Positions 15,049-23,873 of a DNA stretch of 34,638 bases are shown here, piece after piece. How positions within the stretch are numbered: the first letter of the stretch is position 1; each line of letters opens with the position of its first letter. The notes under the pieces are model-generated. The model saw nothing but the letters and a program-made list of their open reading frames with translations, did no database searches and was not told the DNA's origin. Origin of the DNA: Bacteroidia bacterium (GTDB lineage Bacteria; Bacteroidota; Bacteroidia; Chitinophagales; BACL12); the NCBI GenBank assembly GCA_030432405.1, contig JAUIHG010000011.1, positions 1 through 34,638 of the forward strand, in the 5' to 3' direction. A program made the position numbers and the translations under genes.

Positions 15049-17190
15049 ATGCTCCACCGCCCCGCATGTTCCCGGTTCCAGCAGCTGCGCCTTTGGTTCA
15101 GCTGCCTTCTTGCCCTTTGTGCCGCTTTTGGCCTGCATTCCTGCGTCATGGAAGCGGATGCCGTACCGTCCCTGGCTTCGCCGGAAGGCGGATTGAGCCT
15201 GGACACCTACCTGGACGCCGATGGACGGCCGGGCTACCGCCTGAGCCACCAAAATGAAAATGGAACGGTCGTTCTAGTGGACAGTTCCGGCCTTGGGCTT
15301 GTTTTTGCCGACGGCACGGATTGGAGCGGGGGCTGGATGCTGGGCCGATACACCGACCGCCAGGCTGATCAAAGCTGGGAGCAGCCCTGGGGGGAACAGC
15401 GCCAAATCAGGGACCGGCACGCGGAACGCCAGCTGGACCTGAGGCGCGAAGACGGTGCGCGCATGACCCTGCGCTTCCGCTTGTTTGAAGACGGCCTTGG
15501 ATTCCGCTACGAGTTGCCCGACTCCCTGCCCTCCACCGTGCTGGCGGATGAGGCCACGGAATTTCGCCTGCCCGGCGACCCACTCTGCTGGTGGATTCCC
15601 GGCGACTGGGACATTTACGAGCACCTCTACCGCACCACACGGCTGTCCGAAATCGACGCCACGCAGTACCGCAACCACCAGGCCCTGGCCCAGACCTACA
15701 TTCCCGAAAACGCGGTCAATACGCCCATGACCGCACGCACAGAGGAAGGCTGGTACCTGGCCTTCCACGAGGCGGCCCTGACCGATTATCCCGGCATGAC
15801 CCTCGCACTGGCGGAAGACCAGGCCGGGCTGCTGCGCAGCGAACTTGTCGGCCGGCCCGACGGCATGAAAGCAGACCTGCAGCCCGGGCACCAAACTCCC
15901 TGGCGGGTGATCCTGGCCGTACCCGAAGCGCCCCTGCTCATTGCCAGCACAACCGTCCTCAACTTGAACGCGCCTTCCAAAATCGAAGACATCTCCTGGT
16001 TTGAGCCCACCACCTATACCGGCATCTGGTGGGACATGCACTTGGGCCGCAAGAGCTGGGACATGGCTTCCGGAAAACACGGCGCTACGACCGAATACGC
16101 CATGGAGATGATCGACTTCGCCGCAGAGGCGAACATCGGCGCCATCTTGGTGGAAGGCTGGAACACCGGTTGGGAAAACTGGATCGGCCCCGGCCGACCC
16201 GCCGAGGGTCCTTTTGATTTTGTCACCCCCTATCCGGATTACAATCTGGAACGGGTGGTCCAATACGGCCGTGAAAAGGGTGTGGACCTGATCATGCACC
16301 ACGAAACCAGCGGCATGCCCCTGGTCTACGAGCACTACATGGACTCGGCCTTTGCGCTCATGCAGCGCTTGGGCAGCCATGCCGTCAAGACCGGATACGT
16401 GGGCAAACTCGTGCCTGCCGGCGAATACCACCACGGCCAGTTCATGGTGCGCCACTACCGCAAGGTCCTGGAAACCGCCGCCCAATACCAGGTGGCCGTC
16501 AACGCCCACGAACCCATCAAGGCCACGGGCATCCGCCGCACCTGGCCCAACGCCATTTCGCGCGAGGGCCTGCGCGGGCAGGAATTCAACGCCTGGTCGC
16601 CGGACGGCGGCAATCCACCCGAACATGCCTCCATCGTGGCCTTCACCCGCATGCTCGGCGGCCCGATCGACTACACGCCGGGCATCGTGCACATCGGCCT
16701 GGAACCCTGGAAACCCGACAACCGCGTCAACTCCACCGTGGCCCATCAACTGGCGCTTTACGTGGTCTTTTACAGCCCCATCCAGATGGCTCCGGACCTG
16801 ATCGAGCATTACAGCGGCCATCCCGCGTTGGACTGGATTTCCAAGGTGGCCTGCGATTGGGAGCAAACGCGCGTTTTGGCCGGGGAACCCGGTGATTTTG
16901 TGGCCATTGCACGGCAGGAACGCAAATCCGACGCAGAAGGCCAGCCCCGCTGGTTCCTGGGCGCGGTCACCGACGAGCAACCCCGCTCCATGCGCCTGCC
17001 GCTGGACTTCCTCGGCGAGGGCCAATGGCGGGCCGTGCGGTTCGCCGACGGCGAAGGCGCGGATTGGGAAAGCAACCCACTGCCCCTGGTGGTGGACACC
17101 CTGACCGTGGAGCCCGGCCAGGAACTCCAGCTGGACCTTGCCGCCGGGGGCGGCACCGCCATCCGCTTTGAGGCGCTGGAGCGACCCTGA
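15049..17190 (+). CDS. Glycoside hydrolase family 97 lipoprotein (alpha-glucosidase type)
   Basis: The product has 713 residues. The ATG at 15049 is preceded by GGAG and opens a lipoprotein signal ending GLHSC, with Cys32 as the likely lipidated residue. The GH97 beta-sandwich (about 45-300) is followed by the (beta/alpha)8 barrel with 'ILVEGWNTGWENW', 'LIMHHETSG' (Glu419), 'VNAHEPIKATGIRRTWPN' (Glu488) and 'LRGQEFNAW' (Glu512). The spacing of 69 and 24 residues equals that of Glu439, Glu508 and Glu532 in Bacteroides SusB, the inverting alpha-glucosidase branch of GH97; the retaining branch has Asp as nucleophile instead. So I expect an inverting alpha-glucosidase acting on oligosaccharides in the periplasm or at the outer membrane. 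No SusC/SusD genes are nearby. Residues FADGE near 664 are encoded by a palindrome copy. Confidence 0.93.
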   Translation: MLHRPACSRFQQLRLWFSCLLALCAAFGLHSCVMEADAVPSLASPEGGLSLDTYLDADGRPGYRLSHQNENGTVVLVDSSGLGLVFADGTDWSGGWMLGRYTDRQADQSWEQPWGEQRQIRDRHAERQLDLRREDGARMTLRFRLFEDGLGFRYELPDSLPSTVLADEATEFRLPGDPLCWWIPGDWDIYEHLYRTTRLSEIDATQYRNHQALAQTYIPENAVNTPMTARTEEGWYLAFHEAALTDYPGMTLALAEDQAGLLRSELVGRPDGMKADLQPGHQTPWRVILAVPEAPLLIASTTVLNLNAPSKIEDISWFEPTTYTGIWWDMHLGRKSWDMASGKHGATTEYAMEMIDFAAEANIGAILVEGWNTGWENWIGPGRPAEGPFDFVTPYPDYNLERVVQYGREKGVDLIMHHETSGMPLVYEHYMDSAFALMQRLGSHAVKTGYVGKLVPAGEYHHGQFMVRHYRKVLETAAQYQVAVNAHEPIKATGIRRTWPNAISREGLRGQEFNAWSPDGGNPPEHASIVAFTRMLGGPIDYTPGIVHIGLEPWKPDNRVNSTVAHQLALYVVFYSPIQMAPDLIEHYSGHPALDWISKVACDWEQTRVLAGEPGDFVAIARQERKSDAEGQPRWFLGAVTDEQPRSMRLPLDFLGEGQWRAVRFADGEGADWESNPLPLVVDTLTVEPGQELQLDLAAGGGTAIRFEALERP
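16117..16133 (+). repeat. Dispersed palindrome variant with 5-base loop
   Basis: TTCGCC and GGCGAA around GCAGA inside the GH97 gene, encoding DFAAEANI. It could be ordinary coding sequence. Confidence 0.45.
17041..17055 (+). repeat. Dispersed palindrome variant, TTCGCCGACGGCGAA
   Basis: Perfect 7+1+7 inverted repeat in the GH97 gene, encoding FADGEG near the C-terminus. Confidence 0.65.
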
Positions 17191-17369
17191 GGCAGGCGCC
17201 AGCGCAATTGCCGCGGGCTAAACCCATTGCCGCAGATCAGCCTTCCAGCGGACCATCGGCCGTGTTTTTCCGGACTCCAGGGCACGCCATATCCTTGGCG
17301 CGGCGTTTGCGTAGGCATAGGCGTGCTCCGCCCCCGCCACCGTTTCGCGACCCCTCTTCCCATTTGCCC

Positions 17370-18668
17370 ATGCCGTTCCGCCCTTTCCCGCTTCGTCCCT
17401 TCGCCCTGCTCCTCGGCCTGTTCGGTGTTTTCGCCGGACCGGCGAAGGCCCAAGAAAGCCCGGCCGCCCTGGCCCGTACCGCCATGGCTTACGACGCCAA
17501 CGACTATGCCACGGCCTGGGCGCAAGCCAACGCCGCCCTTTCGGGCCAACTCAGCCCCCGCCACCGCAGCGACGCCCACCGGTATCGCCTGTTGAGCGCC
17601 AACCGCCTGTCCATGCAGCCTGGGCAGATGCCCGGCGGCCTGCAAAAGGCCACGCTCGGCGATTCGGCCACGGCCAGCATGCAGTGGCTCTACCGCACGG
17701 AAGCCGACGGACAAAGCCTCGACGATGCCCAACAGGCCGCGCTGGCCGAAGGCTACCGCCTGGTGCAAACGCTGGGCTATGATGCCATGGGCGACCCATC
17801 GGTTCCGGCGGCACGGTTGCGCACCCACGCTGAGCGGCTGGACGCCTGGAGCCCCCTTTACGCAAACAACTACGCCCATTTTGAGGCCATCGGGCAACTG
17901 CATCAGGTGGGCCAGCAATACCCGCAGGCCAAAAAGGCGTATGCCGATGCCATCCGGATATACAACAAGCGCCTGCCATCCCGTCCGGATGCCAGCATCG
18001 GCCGCGATTACTACAACCTGGCCTTTTTGACCGTGCTCTACTCGCCGGAACATCAGGATGCCGATGGACACACAACCCAGGAAGGCCTGAAACGGGGCCT
18101 GGCCCAGGTGCAGGACGGACTGGCTTTGCTGAACAGCGAAAGGGAACGCGGCACGCGGATGGGGGCCACCCTGGAAGGCTTTGACGCCGCGGAAGACGAC
18201 CTGCGCCGTTTCCAGCTCGACTGTTTCCAAAAGCTGGAGCCTACGCCGCCCGAGGCCCTGCCGGCCTTCAAAGCCGCCATCGCCGCCAACCCGGACGATG
18301 CTCTGCTGCATTCGGCCTACGCCAACCTGCTGGAAAACACCGGCGACGTGGTCGGCGCGCGCAACGCGTACACCAAAGCCACCAAACTGGACCCGTCCAA
18401 CACCAACAACTGGTTCAACCTCGGTGTGCTGGATTTCAACCAGGCCGCCCAGCTCCTCCAGGAAGCCAACACCCTGGACGACATGGACGCCGCCCGCGCG
18501 GTGCAGGTCGATGCGCTGGCTTTGCTGCGCCAGGCCCGCCGTCCCTTTGAAAACGCCCTGGCGGGCGATCCGCAAAACCGCAGCACCCTGCAGGTCCTCC
18601 TGCAGATTGCCACCCTCACCGACGATCTGGAGGGGATGAAGCGGTATCAGCGGCTGCTGGAGCAATAG
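17370..18668 (+). CDS. Secreted TPR-repeat protein
   Basis: The product has 432 residues. The ATG at 17370 gives a proline-rich signal peptide ending GVFAGPAKA before Q28; the open frame continues upstream to 17208 but that extension has no recognisable features. After the signal peptide the protein is helical, with TPR-like units at about 35-75, 165-205 and most clearly near the C-terminus ('AAIAANPDDALLHSAYANLLENTGDVVGARNAYTKATKLDPSNTNNWFNLGVL', about 295-360). There is no sorting domain, so a periplasmic scaffold is likely. The signal-peptide end is encoded by an exact copy of the 17-base palindrome. It follows the GH97 gene by 179 bases and ends 12 bases from the convergent M1 gene. No specific function is recognised. 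Confidence 0.78.
   Translation: MPFRPFPLRPFALLLGLFGVFAGPAKAQESPAALARTAMAYDANDYATAWAQANAALSGQLSPRHRSDAHRYRLLSANRLSMQPGQMPGGLQKATLGDSATASMQWLYRTEADGQSLDDAQQAALAEGYRLVQTLGYDAMGDPSVPAARLRTHAERLDAWSPLYANNYAHFEAIGQLHQVGQQYPQAKKAYADAIRIYNKRLPSRPDASIGRDYYNLAFLTVLYSPEHQDADGHTTQEGLKRGLAQVQDGLALLNSERERGTRMGATLEGFDAAEDDLRRFQLDCFQKLEPTPPEALPAFKAAIAANPDDALLHSAYANLLENTGDVVGARNAYTKATKLDPSNTNNWFNLGVLDFNQAAQLLQEANTLDDMDAARAVQVDALALLRQARRPFENALAGDPQNRSTLQVLLQIATLTDDLEGMKRYQRLLEQ
17430..17446 (+). repeat. Dispersed palindrome copy, TTCGCCGGACCGGCGAA
   Basis: Exact 17-mer, preceded by GTT. It encodes FAGPAK at the signal-peptide end of the TPR protein. Confidence 0.92.
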
Positions 18669-18680
18669 GCCGAAGCCTGA

Positions 18681-21299
18681 TCACATCCCGTCCTTGATCC
18701 GCTGCAGGGTCTCGATCTGGGCCTCCACAGCCTCCACCTTTTCGGTGTTGTCGCCGTCGGCTTCGATCAGGTTCTCCAGCTGCTCTTCGTAGCCGGACAG
18801 GATGCTGGCGATGGTGCCCTGGCCGATCATGGTCATCCACCCGTAGCTGGACGTGGCCACGCGTTCGGCAATCTGCTGAGCGCCTTCGGCCACAATGTTG
18901 AAGTCCTTCTGGCGCTCGAGGTAGTCGCCGTATTCCTGGACCACCAGGTACATCTGCCAGCCATCGATCTCGGCCAACTGCTGCTGGAAGAAGCTGTTTT
19001 TCTCCGGCCCGCCGTATTGGGCGTAGATGGCCATCACGGCGGAGGCCATGCTGAAATTGGCACCCTCCTCGTACTGCGTGGCAATCTCCAAGGCTTTGCC
19101 GGATTCGATGTTCGCCATCTGGCGAAGGCCATTGGCCATCACGCGCCAGGACGAGTCTTCCAGGGCCGCTTCAAAAATCGGCAGGTCCTCGGGGTTTTCG
19201 TATTTGCCCAGGGCACGCAACGCGGCCACCCGCACATTGCTTTTGGCGTGGCTTTGCGCCAGGTCGGTGACCTTTTCGCGCACCACATCCGGGGTGCCTT
19301 CATCGATGGCCACGCGGGAGGCGGCGCGCTCCTGGATCACCCAGAAGGGATCGTCCATGGCCTCGATGACTTTCTTGCGGGCCACCGGCTCCTCTTCCTG
19401 ATGCTTGATGTAGTGCTCCAGCGCCTGCTTGCGGTCCAGGTAAAGGGGTCCCTTTTTCAACGCATAGCCATACCACTGTTCCGGGAGCTTATCTCGGACT
19501 TCGGCCAGCAGCATTTTTTCGGCATCCACATTGATCCAGTCCGGGTAGCGCACGTCAATGGGGAAGGTCTGTTCCCGCTGTTCCAGCCAAACGCGCTGGC
19601 GCTCCACCTGCGCACCCTGGTACACGTCGATGTCGATCGGCAGACGGTAGACCGGGGTTTCCTCCCGCTTCTGGATCTGCCGCATGGTCACCATCCAGTG
19701 GCCTGCGGCCGAATCCAGGGCGTACGTGATTTCGATGGTCGGGTGGCCGGAAGCCAGGAACCACTGGTTGAAAAACCAGTTGAGGTCTTCGCCGGATACC
19801 TCTTCCATGGCCAGGCGCAGCTCGTGGATCTCCACGTCGGAGAATTCGTTTTCGTGGAGGTAGTGCTTGAGGCCGGCAAAAAAGGCCTCGTCGCCGAGGT
19901 ACTTGCGCAGCATGTGCAGCACGCGGCCGCCCTTCTGGTAGGAATGCGCGTCAAACATGTCCTCCCGGCTGTCGTAGCCAAAGCGCACCAGGTCGTGCTG
20001 GCCGGAAACGGCCGTCTGCAGGTAAATGTCCAGATCCTGCTCCAGGTGGCGGTCCGCTTCGGCGCGGCCGTACTTGTGCTCAAACCAGAGGTATTCGCCA
20101 TAGGTGGCGAAGGCCTCGTTCAAGGGCAGGTTGGCCCAGGACTCACAGGTCACCAGGTCCCCGAACCACTGGTGGAACAGCTCATGGGCGATGATGTCCT
20201 CGTTGTCGCCGTCCAGCAGCTCGCGGTCCGTCTGGTGCAGGCCGTCGTAGTTGATCACGCAGGTGGTGTTCTCCATGGCACCGGACACAAAGTCCTCCAC
20301 CACCACCTGGTGGTACTTGCCCCAGGGGAAGGGATAGCCGAGCACCTCGGAATAGAATTCCATCATCTCGGGCGTATTGCCGAAGATGTCCTGCGCATAG
20401 GGCCCGTATTCATGGCTCACCCAGTAGTCCACGTCCAGCCCGTTCCATTCGTCCTCGGTGATGGCAAAATCGCCGACCACCATGGCAAACAGGTAGGGCG
20501 CATGCGGCTTTTCCATCACCCAGCGGTCGCTTCGGGTCCCGTCGCCGTTGTTGACGCTGGAAACCAGCACCCCGTTGGACATGCTCTCAAAAGCGGTGTC
20601 CACGGTCATGGTCAGGTCCTGGGTGCAGCGCTCGTTGGGCTTGTCGATGGTGGGGAACCAGCAGGAGCTGGCCTCCGTCTCACCCTGGGTCCAGGCCTGG
20701 CGGGGTTTGTCGGGGTCTTCGCCCGTAGGGTTGATGAAATACAGGCCCTTGTCCGAGGTAATGGCCAGGCTGCCGCCTTCCGGCAGTTCTTCCGGCTTGG
20801 CGGTGTAGTCGATGAACAGCTTGAAGGATTCGCCTCCGGCGAATGCCCGCGGCAGGTGCACGAGCAGCTTGAAGTTGTCGTAGTCGTAGGTCAGGTCCTG
20901 CTTGCTGCCGTCTTCGCCCACCAGGGCAATTTGGTGGATGTCAAAGCCCTTGGCGTCCAGCTCGGCCTGGTCGGTGGCCCGGAAATAGGGTTCCAGGGTC
21001 AGGGTGGCCTGACCGTTGAGGCGGGACTGCTCCCAGTCAAAGGACACCGAAAGCTCCGTGTGGATCAGGTCCAGGTGGCGCGTGGCGCTGGCCTGGTACT
21101 TGGAGGCCACGTAGGGCGAGGCCTCCTCCGGATTGAAGGGGTCTTTCTCCGGCTTGGGTTTGGGGCTGCTGACGCTGGCCTCCGTGGCGGTTTTGGTGCT
21201 GGAAGCGGCGTTTTTGCTGGCCGAACAGGCGGGCAAGAGCAAGCTCAATCCCAGCACGGCCGCCGGGAGGGTCAAATGGGCAGAGGAACTGCGGAACAT
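18681..21299 (-). CDS. M1-family aminopeptidase lipoprotein
   Basis: The product has 872 residues. A lipoprotein signal ends LLPAC (Cys25), followed by a Ser/Thr/Lys/Pro linker to about residue 55. The N-terminal saddle domain leads to the exopeptidase motif GAMEN at 340-344 and the zinc motif HELFH at 372-376, with third ligand Glu395 in 'NEAFATYGEY'. All catalytic residues of M1 (gluzincin) peptidases are present. The C-terminal part (about 590-830) has HEAT/ARM-like helical repeats, as in larger M1 members. It should remove N-terminal residues from peptides on the periplasmic or outer-membrane side, possibly feeding on products of the M4 protease; that link is inference. Two palindrome copies lie inside (19111-19126 and 20828-20844, the latter encoding AFAGGES). 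Confidence 0.95.
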   Translation of the reverse strand: MFRSSSAHLTLPAAVLGLSLLLPACSASKNAASSTKTATEASVSSPKPKPEKDPFNPEEASPYVASKYQASATRHLDLIHTELSVSFDWEQSRLNGQATLTLEPYFRATDQAELDAKGFDIHQIALVGEDGSKQDLTYDYDNFKLLVHLPRAFAGGESFKLFIDYTAKPEELPEGGSLAITSDKGLYFINPTGEDPDKPRQAWTQGETEASSCWFPTIDKPNERCTQDLTMTVDTAFESMSNGVLVSSVNNGDGTRSDRWVMEKPHAPYLFAMVVGDFAITEDEWNGLDVDYWVSHEYGPYAQDIFGNTPEMMEFYSEVLGYPFPWGKYHQVVVEDFVSGAMENTTCVINYDGLHQTDRELLDGDNEDIIAHELFHQWFGDLVTCESWANLPLNEAFATYGEYLWFEHKYGRAEADRHLEQDLDIYLQTAVSGQHDLVRFGYDSREDMFDAHSYQKGGRVLHMLRKYLGDEAFFAGLKHYLHENEFSDVEIHELRLAMEEVSGEDLNWFFNQWFLASGHPTIEITYALDSAAGHWMVTMRQIQKREETPVYRLPIDIDVYQGAQVERQRVWLEQREQTFPIDVRYPDWINVDAEKMLLAEVRDKLPEQWYGYALKKGPLYLDRKQALEHYIKHQEEEPVARKKVIEAMDDPFWVIQERAASRVAIDEGTPDVVREKVTDLAQSHAKSNVRVAALRALGKYENPEDLPIFEAALEDSSWRVMANGLRQMANIESGKALEIATQYEEGANFSMASAVMAIYAQYGGPEKNSFFQQQLAEIDGWQMYLVVQEYGDYLERQKDFNIVAEGAQQIAERVATSSYGWMTMIGQGTIASILSGYEEQLENLIEADGDNTEKVEAVEAQIETLQRIKDGM
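19111..19126. repeat. Dispersed palindrome variant, TTCGCCATCTGGCGAA
   Basis: Perfect 7+2+7 inverted repeat inside the M1 aminopeptidase gene, in the HEAT-repeat part, where the coding strand reads RQMANI. Confidence 0.6.
20828..20844. repeat. Dispersed palindrome, ATTCGCCTCCGGCGAAT
   Basis: Perfect 7+3+7 inverted repeat inside the M1 gene; on the coding strand it reads AFAGGES and contains the same 15-base core as the copies at 6501 and 12164. Confidence 0.7.
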
Positions 21300-21363
21300 G
21301 ATGGAAGGGGTTCTGAACGGAGTGGCGTCGGATATGCGAGGGTGACGCCGCTCATTGGGCCTG

Positions 21364-21371
21364 CAAATATA
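21364..21371 (-). promoter_or_regulatory. Bacteroidota -7 promoter element (TATATTTG) for the M1 gene
   Basis: Read on the minus strand this is TATATTTG, an exact match to the Bacteroidota housekeeping -7 consensus TAnnTTTG, in one of the few AT-rich spots of the window. It lies 65 bases upstream of the M1 start. The -33 element is weak (TTTC about 16 bases upstream), so the call is moderate. Confidence 0.45.
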
Positions 21372-21441
21372 CGGGCGTCACCAAGCCGAAAGGCCTGTGC
21401 TAACTTGAGCGCGCATTCCGCCACCCTTCATCCTTTCCGCC

Positions 21442-21927
21442 ATGCAGTGCATCGTCAACGGCCAACACGATTTTGACGTCCAGGAAGGCCGCCTGAACGG
21501 CGAACCCGTTGAACTGGACATTGTGGCCACCGGACCCGATAGCTACCACATCCTCCGCAACGGCAAGGGCTACCGCGCCGAGCTGGTTTCGCTGGAAGCG
21601 GAAGAAAAGACGCTGACCTGGCGCATCAACGGCAACCTGTACAGCGTCCAGGTCAAGGACCATTTTGACGCCCTGCTGGACAAGCTCGGCCTGAGCGCCA
21701 TGGCCGGCGCCAAGGCCCAGGACATCAAGGCGCCCATGCCCGGCTTGGTGCTGGACGTGATGGTGGAATCCGGCCAGGCCGTCAGCAAGGGCGACGCCGT
21801 GCTCATCCTGGAGGCCATGAAAATGGAGAACGTGCTCAAGGCCCAGGCCGACGGCACCGTGCAATCCGTGGAGGTGGCCAAGGGCGATGCGGTGGAGAAA
21901 AACACCGTGCTGATCAAGATGGGCTGA
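21442..21927 (+). CDS. Biotin carboxyl carrier protein-like (biotinyl domain) protein
   Basis: The product has 161 residues. The C-terminal 75 residues are a biotinyl/lipoyl domain, with 'IKAPMPGLVLDVMVESGQAV' and the biotinylation motif EAMKMEN, Lys127 being the modified residue. The N-terminal half (about 1-80) matches the leading domain seen in Bacteroidota stand-alone carrier subunits of acyl-CoA carboxylases. It would carry CO2 from a biotin carboxylase to a carboxyltransferase in the cytoplasm. No carboxylase or carboxyltransferase gene is in the window, so the acyl substrate cannot be assigned. It is divergent from the M1 gene, with a shared 142-base promoter gap. Confidence 0.88.
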   Translation: MQCIVNGQHDFDVQEGRLNGEPVELDIVATGPDSYHILRNGKGYRAELVSLEAEEKTLTWRINGNLYSVQVKDHFDALLDKLGLSAMAGAKAQDIKAPMPGLVLDVMVESGQAVSKGDAVLILEAMKMENVLKAQADGTVQSVEVAKGDAVEKNTVLIKMG

Positions 21928-22095
21928 GCGCCCCGGCCTGATCTCCACGCGCCCGGCCCGGCTTTGCGGCCACCGCGGATCGGGAGAATGGTCCAAAGGC
22001 CGTTCTTTTGTGCAAGGCCGGAGGGCATCCGCGCACAACGCCACCGCCCTCCCCCGCAGAAACCCCATTGCGCTCACCCTACGCATTCCCGCGAC

Positions 22096-23229
22096 ATGCG
22101 CCTCAACCGTCTGGAACGCAAGGCCTTCGAAAACGACTGGACCTGGCTGGCCGAGTGGTTCGGGGGACCCGATGCGCTCGACAAGCTGGAGCCCATCGTT
22201 CCGGAGGACTGGCTGGAGGACACCGCCTACGACGGTACGCCGGAAGCCGCGCGCCGCATCTTTGATCTGGTCTGTGCCCACATGGGCGTGGATCCGGCCG
22301 AGGTGGACCTGCTCATCCACGACATGCCCCAGCAGCGGGAAGCCGGTGGCCTGTGGTTCGAGGACGACATCGACGCGGAGGAAGAGCTGTCCGAGACCCT
22401 GGATGCCGCGTTCCGCGGCGAAGACGAGGCCTCAGACGACGAGGCCGAGACCACCGATGCGGAAGGAGCGGACGAGGAGGGTCTCGAAGAGGATTTCGAG
22501 GAGGAGGCCATGGAGGCGGACGATGCCGCCGAGGAGGAGGAGGACGATGAAGCCGATGCGGATTCCGCCTCCGGCGATGCCGCCCCCCCGGATGCCGAAG
22601 AAATTCCGAACGGAGAAGGCGCGGAGGCGGCTGATTTCGACCCTTCAGAGCACGTACCCGACCGGCCCTTCGCCGGCCGCAACGCGGCCGGCCTCTATGA
22701 GGTCCACATCGAACAGGTTCAGCTCGAACATTTTGAGTCCTTGGTGGCCATGCTGGCGCACGAACTGGCGGCCATCCTGCTGCTGGGCGGCGGCCTGATC
22801 GAGGAGGAAGACGAAACGCTCACCGACCAGGTGCCCATCTGGTACGGCTTCGGGATTTTTGGCGGCAATGCCCTGCTGCGTTTCCATCAGGACCAGGACG
22901 GCTGGCACTGGAGCGGCAACGGCTCGCTGACGGCCGAGGAATACGCCTATGCGCTGGGCCTTCGCGGATTCATCCGCGGCGAGGAAGACCCCGAATGGGT
23001 CGAGCACCTGGCGCCCGACATCCGGCAGTATTTCAAGGAAGCCGAGCGTTTTCTGATTGAAAACGAGGACGACATCTTCCAGAACCTCGACATTCTGGAG
23101 GAGGAAGAGGACGGCGATCCGGGTTTTGACGCGCTGCCCGAAAGCGATCCGGTGGCCCTGGAAGAGGCCCGACGCCGCCGCTACGGCGACCAGCAGGACG
23201 ACTACGTCGAGCCCGACTGGAGCATTTGA
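22096..23229 (+). CDS. Uncharacterised acidic protein with degenerate metallopeptidase-like motif
   Basis: The product has 377 residues. The ATG at 22096 is chosen because conserved-looking sequence (MRLNRLERKAFENDWTWLAEWF) begins there. An N-terminal domain (about 1-85) is followed by a very acidic low-complexity linker (about 91-190, mostly Glu, Asp and Ala). The C-terminal domain has 'MLAHELAAILLLGGGLIEEEDETLTDQVPIWYGFGIFGGNALLRF' features at 219-262: HELAA at 222-226 and LTD at 242-244. From memory, related Bacteroidota proteins have HELxH here, a zinc-binding motif, so the second His seems replaced by Ala226. It probably lacks peptidase activity. No signal peptide, so it is cytoplasmic. 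I do not recognise a named family. Confidence 0.75.
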   Translation: MRLNRLERKAFENDWTWLAEWFGGPDALDKLEPIVPEDWLEDTAYDGTPEAARRIFDLVCAHMGVDPAEVDLLIHDMPQQREAGGLWFEDDIDAEEELSETLDAAFRGEDEASDDEAETTDAEGADEEGLEEDFEEEAMEADDAAEEEEDDEADADSASGDAAPPDAEEIPNGEGAEAADFDPSEHVPDRPFAGRNAAGLYEVHIEQVQLEHFESLVAMLAHELAAILLLGGGLIEEEDETLTDQVPIWYGFGIFGGNALLRFHQDQDGWHWSGNGSLTAEEYAYALGLRGFIRGEEDPEWVEHLAPDIRQYFKEAERFLIENEDDIFQNLDILEEEEDGDPGFDALPESDPVALEEARRRRYGDQQDDYVEPDWSI

Positions 23230-23259
23230 GGGCCGAGCCCATTCCCTACCATTGGAGCC

Positions 23260-23616
23260 CTAAGCCGATGTGCGTGCCCGCCGTGCTGCGATAAAGCTAC
23301 GGATGAATGCGATCATGGCCAGCAGCGACGTGCCCACCATCAGCGCCACCCGGACCACGGCCATGGTGTCGCTGCGCTCCAGGGCGCCTTGCAGGGGCAT
23401 GAACAGGCCCAGCATCAGGATCAGCGTAAGGACCACCGCCACGTGCGCGATGATCTTGTTCTCGCGACGGATGCCGCCCGTCATGGGCAGCAGGAGCGCA
23501 CCGCCAAACACGGGAATCAGGGCAGTCATGGAAGGCGTGTCGGAAGCCAGATAGCCCCAAAGGCCCATGGCGATGAGCACGATGGCGTTGACGAGGGAGG
23601 CGGTATGGGCTTTCAT
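23260..23616 (-). CDS. Small four-helix integral membrane protein, hypothetical
   Basis: The product has 118 residues from the ATG at 23616 (the frame opens earlier, at 23661, but the added residues are not membrane-like). It has four hydrophobic segments: about 8-25 (LVNAIVLIAMGLWGYLA), 31-47, 57-76 (HVAVVLTLILMLGLFMPLQG) and 85-108, and ends in a basic tail ARRARTSA. The loop RREN after helix 2 places positive charge in the cytoplasm. Small proteins of this pattern are widespread in Bacteroidota with no known role. It is convergent with the acidic gene (30 bases between stops). Confidence 0.7.
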   Translation of the reverse strand: MKAHTASLVNAIVLIAMGLWGYLASDTPSMTALIPVFGGALLLPMTGGIRRENKIIAHVAVVLTLILMLGLFMPLQGALERSDTMAVVRVALMVGTSLLAMIAFIRSFIAARRARTSA

Positions 23617-23766
23617 GGATGTGGCAATTGCGCAGTGGACTACAAGCTGTTGCTCCCCCATAAACCGCCAACAGACCCGTTGGTTTAAACGGAGGGGTCG
23701 AAGGGGATGTCCCTTGGCTGCAACTTTCCACCGGCAATGTCCACAAGCGCGCTTTTAGTGTGCGTT

Positions 23767-23783
23767 TTCGCCGTCCCGGCGAA
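23767..23783 (+). repeat. Dispersed palindrome, intergenic, TTCGCCGTCCCGGCGAA
   Basis: 7+3+7 inverted repeat preceded by GTT, in the gap between the four-helix membrane protein and the hypothetical gene at 23874. Confidence 0.8.
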
Positions 23784-23873
23784 GACCAGACGCGTTTTTC
23801 GGTCCGCAATTCCGAACGCATTTGCGAACTTGGGGGTAGTCCCATCTCGGTCCACCCCCCAAATCCCCGTGTC

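Noticed and set aside
15274..17025. Minus-strand open frame of 583 codons antisense to GH97
   Set aside because: Same shadow effect; the translation shows no recognisable family, while GH97 catalytic residues are intact on the plus strand.
19017..21476. Long plus-strand open frame of 819 codons antisense to the M1 aminopeptidase gene
   Set aside because: It mirrors a high-GC coding gene whose catalytic motifs are all present on the minus strand; its His/Val/Gly-rich translation has no domain or signal.
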